A DNA stretch of 5,947 nt from assembly GCA_937905985.1 (NCBI GenBank), contig CALCWC010000065.1, positions 1 to 5,947 of the forward strand, written 5' to 3'. The notes beneath the pieces were generated by a model that saw nothing but the letters and a program-made list of their open reading frames with translations, ran no database searches and had not been told where the DNA came from. This document shows, piece after piece, positions 1-5,632 of this stretch; within the stretch, counting starts at the first letter, position 1; each line of letters begins with the position of its first letter. The DNA is from an uncultured Verrucomicrobiales bacterium (lineage in GTDB: Bacteria; Verrucomicrobiota; Verrucomicrobiia; Verrucomicrobiales; Akkermansiaceae). Both the position numbers and the translations under genes were made by a program.

Positions 1-137
1 ACCATTGCATACTCAAAGGCCGCGCTGAATCATAAAATCTGGCGGAGTACCAAAATTTCTTTGAAACACATACGGCCGATTTTCTCGGTCCTAATCATAA
101 TCCGCCAGCGGTTGGCAGCGTTTCTTAGTATCCGCAA
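1..137. other. Intergenic stretch, no gene supported
   Basis: This AT-richer segment lies beyond the terminator of the autotransporter gene. Plus-strand frame 1 happens to be open from base 1 to a TGA at 169-171, but it would end inside the terminator hairpin, and its translation is rich in Ile, Arg and Lys and matches no family I know, so I do not call a gene. An 8-bp inverted repeat (CTGGCGGA at 39-46, TCCGCCAG at 101-108) and an 8-bp direct repeat (AATCATAA at 28-35 and 93-100) are visible; both are short enough to be chance. Confidence 0.5.
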
Positions 138-169
138 AAGCGCCGCACCCCATGGAGGGTGCGGCGCTT
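136..169 (-). terminator. Rho-independent terminator of the autotransporter gene
   Basis: A perfect 13-bp inverted repeat pairs 138-150 (AAGCGCCGCACCC) with 157-169 (GGGTGCGGCGCTT) around a 6-nt loop. Read on the minus strand, the GC-rich stem runs into TTTT (complement of AAAA at 136-139), and the hairpin begins 22 bases past the TAA stop codon at 192-194. On the plus strand the stem is followed by TTGAAATG, which has no useful U-run, so termination should act mainly on minus-strand transcripts. Confidence 0.85.
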
Positions 170-191
170 GAAATGATGCGCTGTTCAGCTA

Positions 192-3092
192 TTAGAACGC
201 GTACTGCACGCCGATCTGGGCGTTCAGGTGGTGGGAGTCACCGCGGAAGATGACTTCCGCATTGCCGTACACGGACCAGTGCTGCGCCACGGGGATTGTG
301 ATGCCGGTTCCCAGGTCCAGACCCACGCGGTCGCGCTCTTCAGCCTGGATGGTGAAGGGATAGTCCGGAGCACCCACAAAGTAGCAGTGCATGTCGCTGT
401 CAAGCTGGCCGACGGCCACGGCAACACCCAGCTGGAAGTACCAGGTGGCGTCCGGGGCATCCGTCACGCAGGCGAAATCGCGGATGTAGCGGCCGCCGAG
501 CGTGAACTCGGCCATGAAGGCCGTCTGGCGGTCCACGTGCATGTTGGCGCTGCCGATGTCACCGTCCGTGAAGGAGTTGATGCGGTTCCAGTTCAGGTCA
601 ACCGCGGCAAACGGCTGGATGGTGGTCTTCTCGTTGATCTTCCAGTCGTAGGTCACCTCCTCGGAGATGTTGAGGGAGAGGCCGCGCACGTTGTTCTTGC
701 TGGCGCAGAGGTCGCCCAAGCTGCGCTTCAGCTTGAAGTTGTGGATACCCATGCCCAGGGAGGTCAGGCTGCGCCAGTTGCCCTTGCGGAACTGTGCGTA
801 CACATCCCAGTACAGGGAGCGCTGCTTGAGCTTCATGTTGTGCGTCGGGGAGATGTTGGACCAGCCCAGGGCGATGTCGGCACCCAGACGCAGGTTCTCG
901 TTGATGCAGGTGTCGCCACCGATCATGCCGCCCCACTCGCTGCGGCGGTAGCCTTCACCATGGCTGGACTTGTACTTGAGGCGCTGGTTGTTGTAGAAAC
1001 CGGCGGCGTACAGGTCCGTGCAGCCCTTGCCGTGGCGCAGGTTGCGGCCGACCATGCTGCGGTTGCGCAGCATGCGCTGGTGGCTCAGGTTGCCCTCAAT
1101 CTGGTTGTGCATCATCACGGCGTAGTTCACGGCGCCCAGGAAATCCAGAGCCGTTGCAACCTTGCCGGGATCCTTCTTGCCGTCGATATTCAGCACTTCC
1201 TGGATGATTCCCTCCAGGTCGCCGGGAATGGGGAAGCCGTCCTCTTCCAACCTCTTGATGATGTGGTAGACCTCGGTCTCGTTGCGGTCCAGGTAGGGAA
1301 GCGCATCCTCTGCCGGGTGGGATGTCTTCGCCACGTAGAAGCCACGGAAGCCGTCGCCCTCGTTCAGCGTGGTCACGGCTTCATCGGTGAAGCGCACCTC
1401 AAAGCCGGAGCGGTCCATCTTCAGCGTGCCGTCTGCAAGGAGATCAGAGGTGACGATGCCCCCATTCTCAAGGAAGGTACCGACATCAATCAGGGCCACC
1501 TTGTCCTGGCTGCCGCTCTTCTCGCTGTCCATGATGTTCAGGAAGTAGTTGAGCTCATCGTTGCCCGCCACGCTGATGTTGCCCGAGCCGGCGGTGGTGG
1601 TGATGGTGCCGGCGTTGTACGGGGCCTTCTCGTTGATGTAGGCGATGCCGTCCGTCAGCCACAGCGTGCCGTCGCCGAAGGTGAGGGTGGAGCGGTCGCC
1701 CACGATGAGGTGGGCGTCGCAGCACGTCTTGAGCGTGGTGCCAGACGTCAGGGTGAAGTTGTCGATGACGATATCCGTGCGGAGGTTGTTCTCGGGAACA
1801 ACAGAGAAGGTGAGCTTGCCAAGCTCGCCGTTGTCCGGAGTGCCACCCAGAATGGCTCCACGGTACAGGCGCACGCCCTGGATGCCGTCTTTATCCGGGG
1901 TCTCGTCCACCGTGAGCGTGCCGTCCACGTAAATCTTGGAGCCCGTGGAGACCTCCACCTTCTTGAGATTGGCGGTGGCGCCTTCGGCGATGGACAGCAG
2001 ACCCACGCCGTAGTTGGGATTGCCGGTCTCCTCGTTCAAGGTGCCCGTGTCGCCCACGTAGATGGTGCCGGCGCTGTGGTTGAGGGTGCCGCCATCTTCC
2101 ACTACAAGATTGGCATTCGTGGTGTCGTTGTACTCGGTGGTGGAGCCCAGGCGCACATCGACCCTGCCCAGGTTGACTGTGCCGCCGTCAACGATCCGGA
2201 GCATTCCGGAACCGCCGTTGAGGCCGATGATGGTTTCGTGATTATCCTGCCTATCCTGCTCAGAGGCGGTGACATTGAGCGTGCCGGCCACGTTCACGGT
2301 GCCGACGGACGGAACGCCTGCGGCAATCGTGCCGATGCCCATTTCCAGGAGTCGCGTGTTCAATGTGCCGCCACCGTATATGTTCAGCGTGCCTTGGCCG
2401 CCGGTAAAGGGGGTTCCTTCGGAATCCACGCCGGCGTAGCCGATGGAGGTGGAGCCGTTCAACACGTCAACACGGCTGCCGTCGTAGATGTTCATCTGGT
2501 TGTTTATGTCTGCTCCGGTCACGTTGTTGACGCCGATGGCGAGGTTACCGTCCAGACGGAGGAAGCCGGTGGTGGCGCCGCTTTCCTCGCCCACAAAGAC
2601 CTGAGCCTTGCCGCCGCCGTTGGAAACCTGCATGTGGCCGGCATAGACCTCGCTGCCGCCCTGGATATAGAGGTAGGACTCTGCGCCCGTGCAGGTGCCC
2701 ATGAGAATATTCGTGCCAACCGTCAGCGTGGCGTCGTCGATGGTGAGGGTGCCTTTGGACGCCCCGTAGCCCTCGTGAATGAAGTGGGGGCTGCCGGGAC
2801 CGCCGATGAAGAGCGCGTTGGGCGTGGAAAAGTCGCCGCCGCTCAGCGTGAAGCAGGCATCGTATGCAGCGCCGCCATCGTCGCCGTAGCCGATGCTGAC
2901 GGTGCTGTAGGGGCTGTCGCTGATGCCGGAGCCGAATTCATCGGCATTGGTGATGACGATGGGGTCGCCGGCAGTGCCGCCTTTGTAGTGCTGGTGGACA
3001 CCTTCGAGGGTCACGTACGTCGGAAGGGCGTACGCGGAGGTCATAGCCGCCAGGAGGGCGGTCAGGAGCATTTTGGGTAATCTCGTTTTCAT
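192..3092 (-). CDS. Autotransporter with beta-helical passenger and C-terminal beta-barrel
   Basis: Predicted type Va secreted or surface protein of 966 residues. Residues 1-22 form a signal peptide: a basic start (MKTRLPK), a hydrophobic core, and an Ala-Tyr-Ala cleavage site before LPTYV. Residues 23 to about 600 are a Gly/Thr/Asn-rich passenger with degenerate strand repeats (about 113-393) typical of autotransporter beta-helices. Residues about 600-665 look like a helical linker. Residues about 645-966 fit the autotransporter beta-barrel family: alternating amphipathic strands and the last residues GVQYAF, with the terminal Phe expected for BAM recognition. I chose the ATG at 3090-3092 because it starts the signal peptide. 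The in-frame ATG at 3162-3164 would add 24 non-signal-like residues and sits upstream of the predicted -10 box. No Shine-Dalgarno is evident; the leader is A-rich. The gene is monocistronic, with its own promoter and terminator. The predicted mature protein has nine cysteines, which is unusual. The passenger shows no recognisable protease or lipase motif, so its function is unknown; adhesion is only a guess. Confidence 0.9.
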   Translation of the reverse strand: MKTRLPKMLLTALLAAMTSAYALPTYVTLEGVHQHYKGGTAGDPIVITNADEFGSGISDSPYSTVSIGYGDDGGAAYDACFTLSGGDFSTPNALFIGGPGSPHFIHEGYGASKGTLTIDDATLTVGTNILMGTCTGAESYLYIQGGSEVYAGHMQVSNGGGKAQVFVGEESGATTGFLRLDGNLAIGVNNVTGADINNQMNIYDGSRVDVLNGSTSIGYAGVDSEGTPFTGGQGTLNIYGGGTLNTRLLEMGIGTIAAGVPSVGTVNVAGTLNVTASEQDRQDNHETIIGLNGGSGMLRIVDGGTVNLGRVDVRLGSTTEYNDTTNANLVVEDGGTLNHSAGTIYVGDTGTLNEETGNPNYGVGLLSIAEGATANLKKVEVSTGSKIYVDGTLTVDETPDKDGIQGVRLYRGAILGGTPDNGELGKLTFSVVPENNLRTDIVIDNFTLTSGTTLKTCCDAHLIVGDRSTLTFGDGTLWLTDGIAYINEKAPYNAGTITTTAGSGNISVAGNDELNYFLNIMDSEKSGSQDKVALIDVGTFLENGGIVTSDLLADGTLKMDRSGFEVRFTDEAVTTLNEGDGFRGFYVAKTSHPAEDALPYLDRNETEVYHIIKRLEEDGFPIPGDLEGIIQEVLNIDGKKDPGKVATALDFLGAVNYAVMMHNQIEGNLSHQRMLRNRSMVGRNLRHGKGCTDLYAAGFYNNQRLKYKSSHGEGYRRSEWGGMIGGDTCINENLRLGADIALGWSNISPTHNMKLKQRSLYWDVYAQFRKGNWRSLTSLGMGIHNFKLKRSLGDLCASKNNVRGLSLNISEEVTYDWKINEKTTIQPFAAVDLNWNRINSFTDGDIGSANMHVDRQTAFMAEFTLGGRYIRDFACVTDAPDATWYFQLGVAVAVGQLDSDMHCYFVGAPDYPFTIQAEERDRVGLDLGTGITIPVAQHWSVYGNAEVIFRGDSHHLNAQIGVQYAF
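1914..2756 (-). repeat. Passenger beta-strand repeats of the autotransporter
   Basis: Residues about 113-393 of the autotransporter carry degenerate units of the form G-x-L-x-I-x-x-G-G-T-[LV]-N, each followed by a hydrophobic strand and a Gly-rich turn. Clear copies are GTLNIYGGGTLN (about 234-245), GMLRIVDGGTVN (296-307), ANLVVEDGGTLN (327-338) and GLLSIAEGATAN (364-375). This matches the passenger-associated strand repeats of autotransporters, which fold as a right-handed beta-helix. Copies have diverged at the DNA level and do not form a tandem array of identical units. Confidence 0.75.
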
Positions 3093-3124
3093 ATTTGTTT
3101 CGTTTGTTGTCAGAAGAATTAATT

Positions 3125-3147
3125 CCAGACGTTCATGACACGTCTGG
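3125..3147. promoter_or_regulatory. Dyad at the autotransporter transcription start
   Basis: CCAGACGT (3125-3132) and ACGTCTGG (3140-3147) are perfect 8-bp inverted arms around a 7-bp spacer TCATGAC. The dyad begins about where the predicted promoter would start transcription (around 3145) and ends 32 bases before the ATG. It could be an operator for a dimeric repressor, or a hairpin at the 5' end of the mRNA that affects stability or translation. No U-run follows it on either strand, so I do not call it a terminator. Confidence 0.5.
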
Positions 3148-3151
3148 CGCG

Positions 3152-3180
3152 AATTTATCTTCATGGGAAGCCAAAGTCAA
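3152..3180 (-). promoter_or_regulatory. Sigma70-type promoter of the autotransporter gene
   Basis: On the minus strand, a -35 box TTGACT (3180 to 3175, five of six matches) and a -10 box TAAATT (3157 to 3152, four of six) are separated by 17 bp. An alternative -10, GATAAA (3159-3154), gives 15 bp. Predicted transcription starts near 3145, leaving a leader of about 50 nt before the ATG at 3092. A T-rich stretch directly upstream of the -35 box on this strand could act as an UP element. Confidence 0.55.
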
Positions 3181-3182
3181 GT

Positions 3183-3216
3183 AAAAAGCAAAAAAACGCC
3201 AACAAAAATGCCAACA
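3183..3216. promoter_or_regulatory. A-tracts and GCCAACA direct repeat upstream of the autotransporter promoter
   Basis: Three A-tracts (3183-3187, 3190-3196, 3204-3208) lie just upstream of the minus-strand -35 box. The heptamer GCCAACA occurs twice, at 3198-3204 and 3210-3216, 12 bp apart. The layout fits an UP element or curved DNA, or a tandem activator site near -60, but it rests on pattern alone. Confidence 0.3.
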
Positions 3217-3279
3217 CGGGCAAAGGGGATTTGCGCGCGGCTTTGTGCACGTGCTGTCGCGGCATTGTCAAGATTAGCC

Positions 3280-3307
3280 TTGCATCCGCGGGGTTTTCTG
3301 CGATAAT
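3280..3307 (+). promoter_or_regulatory. Likely promoter of the sufT unit
   Basis: The -10 box GATAAT (3302-3307, five of six matches) is preceded after 16 bp by a weak -35 TTGCAT (3280-3285, three of six). Transcription would start near 3314, only about 15 nt before the sufT ATG at 3329. That leaves almost no leader and no room for a Shine-Dalgarno, which agrees with the absence of one here. Confidence 0.5.
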
Positions 3308-3328
3308 GCCCGGCGCGCCAGCCGCACT

Positions 3329-3868
3329 ATGCTCAACCAGGAAATCATCACAGAGGCGGAGACAGCCGCCATTCAGATACCCGGGGGTAACGCCGTTATC
3401 CTGCCGGAGGGTTCGCGCATCTACATCACCCAAAGCCTTGGCAATTCCATCACCGCCGCCACGGATATCGGCCTGGTGCGCATCACGCGCGAGGAGGCCG
3501 CCCGCGCCGGCATCATCCCGCCGGAGGAAGCCAAGCCCGCCGGTGACGAGAACCTGTCGCTGGAGGAGCGGGTGTGGAACGTGCTCAAGGGCATCTACGA
3601 CCCGGAAATCCCCGTGGACATCGTGAACCTGGGGCTGGTGTACGGAGTGGAGGTGATACCGCAGCAGGAGGGCGGCGCACAGGTGAACGTGCAGATGACG
3701 CTGACGGCGCCGGGCTGCGGCATGGGGCCGCACATCATGGCGGAGGCGGAGCTGGGCATCGCCGCGCTGGAAGGCGTGAAGAACGTGGACATCGAGTTTG
3801 TGTGGGACCCTCCCTGGAACCAGGACATGATGAGCGAGGAGGCCCGCATGCAGCTGGGATACATTTAA
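3329..3868 (+). CDS. sufT: SufT family Fe-S cluster assembly protein (MIP18/DUF59)
   Basis: A cytosolic protein of 179 residues, the usual length for the SufT family; family members act as auxiliary factors in maturing Fe-S proteins. Residues about 17-52 match the SufT N-terminal part (ILPEGSRIYITQSLG at 24-38). Residues about 77-165 form the MIP18/DUF59 domain: DPEIPVDIVNLGLVYG at 91-106, the TAPGC motif with the conserved Cys130, and the closing VWDPPW at 158-163. The family's characteristic SufT N-terminal extension separates it from short PaaD-like DUF59 proteins. The ATG at 3329 gives the full family length. The next gene follows after 13 bp on the same strand, so the two are probably co-transcribed. 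No sufB, sufC, sufD or sufS gene is present nearby, so sufT stands apart from a suf operon here. Confidence 0.9.
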   Translation: MLNQEIITEAETAAIQIPGGNAVILPEGSRIYITQSLGNSITAATDIGLVRITREEAARAGIIPPEEAKPAGDENLSLEERVWNVLKGIYDPEIPVDIVNLGLVYGVEVIPQQEGGAQVNVQMTLTAPGCGMGPHIMAEAELGIAALEGVKNVDIEFVWDPPWNQDMMSEEARMQLGYI

Positions 3869-3881
3869 CCAACACACCACC

Positions 3882-4358
3882 ATGGGTAAGCTTACCATCG
3901 AGCTGAGCGAGGAGGAACTGCGCGACCTGGCGGAGGTCAGCGCCATGACCCTCACCATCCTGGGGCACGCCATGGCGGAATCACGCCACCCGAAGGTGGA
4001 CGCCTGGCACCGCCTGCTGGTGGATATCTTGAAAGCGGCGCACTCCGTGCCCGGCATTGCGCGGGACATGGAGATGAACCCGGACTGCGGCTACTGGTTC
4101 TTCAAGCACGCGTATGTGGACCGCGCGTTCTACTCCGATGTGCTGGACGAGGCGCGCGATGCCACGTTCTGGGAGGAGCTGGTGGCCCGCATGGCCTCCC
4201 AAAGCCTCGCGGAAAGCATTGGCGCCGAGGCCGTGGACGCCATGGACCCCGAGGAGCGCAGCGCCCGCCTGTCCTCCATGGAGAAAGCGCTGTGGGACGA
4301 GGTGACGCGCCACGGCATCGACCGCTTGTTCTTCATGCTGCCACCGGAGGAATCGTGA
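3882..4358 (+). CDS. Hypothetical acidic helical protein downstream of sufT
   Basis: I do not recognise this 158-residue protein. It has no signal peptide and no clear membrane segment, so it is probably cytosolic. It appears mostly alpha-helical: a short strand-like start (KLTIEL), then helices at about 9-31, 41-64, 84-105 and 123-144. It is rich in Glu, Asp, Ala and Met, has a single Cys (Cys69), and a conspicuous aromatic patch with CGYWFFKHAY at 69-78. The start lies 13 bp after the sufT stop with no Shine-Dalgarno, and codon use resembles sufT, so this is likely the second gene of one operon. Co-transcription might mean a link to Fe-S maturation, but nothing in the sequence shows a metal site. 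The frame uses GC-rich codons throughout and is long for chance, so I take it as a real gene. Confidence 0.75.
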   Translation: MGKLTIELSEEELRDLAEVSAMTLTILGHAMAESRHPKVDAWHRLLVDILKAAHSVPGIARDMEMNPDCGYWFFKHAYVDRAFYSDVLDEARDATFWEELVARMASQSLAESIGAEAVDAMDPEERSARLSSMEKALWDEVTRHGIDRLFFMLPPEES

Positions 4359-4370
4359 AATGGCGGCAGC

Positions 4371-4422
4371 GGGGCCGGTGACGGGGCCTGACGCTTTTTT
4401 CACATTTTTTTCATTTTTCTTT
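4371..4422 (+). promoter_or_regulatory. T-tract spacer: possible weak terminator and curved or UP-like DNA
   Basis: Four T-runs (4395-4400, 4405-4411, 4414-4418, 4420-4422) with centres roughly 8-10 bp apart lie between the 158-residue gene and the Sel1-repeat gene. Just before them, CCG-GTGA-CGG (4375-4384) can form a small hairpin with a GNRA-like loop, or GGCC (4373-4376) can pair with GGCC (4385-4388). Neither stem is strong, so termination of the sufT unit here is only possible. The T-runs also sit directly upstream of a promoter and could act as an UP element. Confidence 0.35.
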
Positions 4423-4448
4423 CAGCATTTGGGCGGGTGGTGTATTAT
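4420..4448 (+). promoter_or_regulatory. Likely promoter of the Sel1-repeat gene
   Basis: The -10 candidate TATTAT (4443-4448) matches five of six consensus bases. At 17 bp spacing the -35 position reads TTTCAG (4420-4425), a poor match, so the T-rich upstream DNA may supply part of the activity. Transcription would start around 4455, about 11 nt before the ATG. The purine stretch AGAGAG (about 4456-4461) lies close to the start and is at best a weak ribosome binding site. Confidence 0.4.
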
Positions 4449-4465
4449 AGGGTATAGAGAGCGCC

Positions 4466-5245
4466 ATGAAAGCAACCACCATCAAGAAGGCCGGAATCAT
4501 CTCCCTGGCCGTGCTGTCCCTCATCCTTCTGTATCAAAACAACGGCATGCGCGACGAGCTGCGGCAATACCGCGCCGCGGAGATTTACCTGGCGGAGGAA
4601 GAGCGAACGGCGGAGGATTGCCTGGCGTACGCGCGCACGCTGGGCCGCGCGGATGACACCTTGTCTGATATGCTGTGGCTGGTGGCGGCGCAGAAGGGGA
4701 ATGCGGACGCACAGAGCTATCTGGGGCGCGAGCTGGATACGTATCCCCCGTATCGCCCCAACCGCTATTCCTCCATCAAGGACAGGGGTCCCAAGAGCGA
4801 GAAGTGGCTGCTGGCGGCCGCGCGGCAGGGCAGCCCGAAGCACATGGAGACCCTGGCGCGATTCTACGACTACAGTCGCCCCGACGACAAGACGGCGCGG
4901 AGGCAAATGCAGCTGAGTGCCTTCCATTGGTACAGGGAAGCCGCCCTGCGCGGCCATGCGTACTGCATGTACCAGGTCGCCTCGATGTACAGGCTCGGGG
5001 AGGGCGTGGAGAAGGATTTGGCGCTGGCGGAGCAATGGTTCAATAAAGCGGAGGCGGCGGGCGATCAGTCCGCGCCCGGCGGCCTGTGGCTCGTGTACAT
5101 GGAGACCGGGCGCAAGGCTATTGCCGACGCCATGCTCAAAAAGGGCTTGGAAGAGGGACTGCCCTGGGCCGTCCACATCAAGAAAGCCCAGGAGTTCGAG
5201 GATGAGAGGCAACGCCGGTTGCAGGAAAGGGAAAACCGGGAATAA
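4466..5245 (+). CDS. Membrane-anchored Sel1-repeat protein
   Basis: 259 residues. Residues 1-8 are basic (MKATTIKK) and about 10-23 form one hydrophobic segment followed by YQNN, with no good signal peptidase site. It is therefore best read as an uncleaved N-terminal anchor with the rest in the periplasm. Residues about 28-50 are charged and helical, perhaps coiled coil. Sel1-like helical repeats follow: about 68-90 (MLWLVAAQKGNADAQSYLG), 111-136 (KWLLAAARQGSPKHMETLARFY), and the most canonical at 152-200, with YREAALRGHAYCMYQVASMY, GEGVEKD and AEQWFNKAEAAGD. A degenerate last repeat covers about 205-240, and the tail is highly charged. Such repeats bind protein partners and carry no catalysis; the partner is unknown here. 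The gene has its own promoter and converges on the nuclease fragment 27 bp downstream, with no clear terminator between. Confidence 0.8.
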   Translation: MKATTIKKAGIISLAVLSLILLYQNNGMRDELRQYRAAEIYLAEEERTAEDCLAYARTLGRADDTLSDMLWLVAAQKGNADAQSYLGRELDTYPPYRPNRYSSIKDRGPKSEKWLLAAARQGSPKHMETLARFYDYSRPDDKTARRQMQLSAFHWYREAALRGHAYCMYQVASMYRLGEGVEKDLALAEQWFNKAEAAGDQSAPGGLWLVYMETGRKAIADAMLKKGLEEGLPWAVHIKKAQEFEDERQRRLQERENRE

Positions 5246-5272
5246 ACCGCGCCCTGCTGTATCAATCGCAAA

Positions 5273-5629
5273 TCAATTTCCGGCCTCGTTGCTCTCGAAT
5301 TCGGCAATCCATTCTCGCACCTTGGCTTGCAGGAGAGCTTTGTCCGGCAGGTAAAGCTCGTAGGAGGAAGCGTAGATGTTGGCGTCTTCGGGAAGGGTGA
5401 GTTCCACAAGGGCATCGTTCTTCTCCTTGCAGAGCAGGATGCCGATGGTGGGTTTCTCGAACGGCTGGCGCACGTGCCGGTCGAAATAGTTCACGTACAT
5501 CTGCATCTGCCCCAAATCCTGGTGGGTGAGCTTGTCGGTTTTCAAATCGATGAGGCAGTAGCACTGCAGCAGGCGGTTGTAGAAGACGAGATCCACGTAA
5601 AAGTGTTCCTCGTCAAAGGTGAACCGCTT
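5273..5629 (-). CDS. YhcG/DUF1016-type PD-(D/E)XK nuclease, C-terminal fragment
   Basis: About 118 codons of the C-terminal nuclease domain, ending at the TGA at 5275-5273. Recognisable family features in order are KRFTFDEEHFYVDLVFYN, with the acidic Asp at 5591-5593, and CLIDLKTDKL, giving the D-x-K signature (Asp 5546-5548, Lys 5540-5542). THQDLGQMQMYVNYFD, PTIGILLCKEKND and YELYLPD follow. Family members cleave or process DNA and often sit near restriction-modification or phage genes; none is visible here. The N-terminal part of the protein (normally 200 or more further residues) is absent: homology stops at about 5629, exactly where prmC sequence starts on the other strand. The frame stays open to 5932, but those extra 101 residues are the reverse complement of prmC and not protein. 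CTG makes up 5 of 16 Leu codons, against 9 of 12 in sufT. Confidence 0.85.
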   Translation of the reverse strand, partial: KRFTFDEEHFYVDLVFYNRLLQCYCLIDLKTDKLTHQDLGQMQMYVNYFDRHVRQPFEKPTIGILLCKEKNDALVELTLPEDANIYASSYELYLPDKALLQAKVREWIAEFESNEAGN

Positions 5630-5632
5630 CAG
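5615..5632. other. Chimeric junction between nuclease and prmC fragments
   Basis: Left of this point the minus strand encodes the nuclease; right of it the plus strand encodes prmC. The bases at 5615-5629 read sensibly in both: as Lys-Gly-Glu-Pro-Leu at the start of the prmC match (GEPLQYVLGE), and in reverse as Lys-Arg-Phe-Thr-Phe of the nuclease. Such a shared stretch at the break suggests a short-homology join. Whether it is in the genome or came from assembly or amplification cannot be told from the sequence. Confidence 0.7.

Noticed and set aside
39..108. Inverted repeat CTGGCGGA / TCCGCCAG
   Set aside because: Eight-base arms 54 bp apart without other structure are expected by chance or have no testable role here.
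1..171. Plus-strand frame 1 open from the window edge
   Set aside because: It ends inside the terminator hairpin and resembles no known protein end; 57 open codons at the edge are compatible with chance.
1914..2756. Possible tandem DNA repeat or CRISPR-like array
   Set aside because: The periodicity exists only at the protein level; units differ in length and DNA sequence, and there are no constant repeats with spacers.
228..3080. Plus-strand open frame of 950 codons antisense to the autotransporter
   Set aside because: Its translation is Val/Ala/Gly/His-rich and without domains, and it mirrors the sense codons exactly. The minus strand has a signal peptide, repeats, barrel, promoter and terminator, so the antisense frame is a codon-bias shadow.
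192..3164. Longer autotransporter start at the ATG at 3162-3164
   Set aside because: It would place 24 polar residues before the signal peptide and lies upstream of the predicted -10 box; the ATG at 3090-3092 begins a textbook signal peptide.
3161..4069. Minus-strand frame of 302 codons over sufT
   Set aside because: It is His/Arg/Leu-rich low-information sequence lying opposite a clearly recognised SufT gene.
4445..5212. Minus-strand frame of 255 codons over the Sel1-repeat gene
   Set aside because: It has no recognisable domain, while the plus strand has a membrane anchor and clear Sel1 repeats.
5246..5272. Bidirectional terminator between the convergent Sel1-repeat gene and the nuclease fragment
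   Set aside because: No stem with a following T-run could be found in the 27-bp gap.
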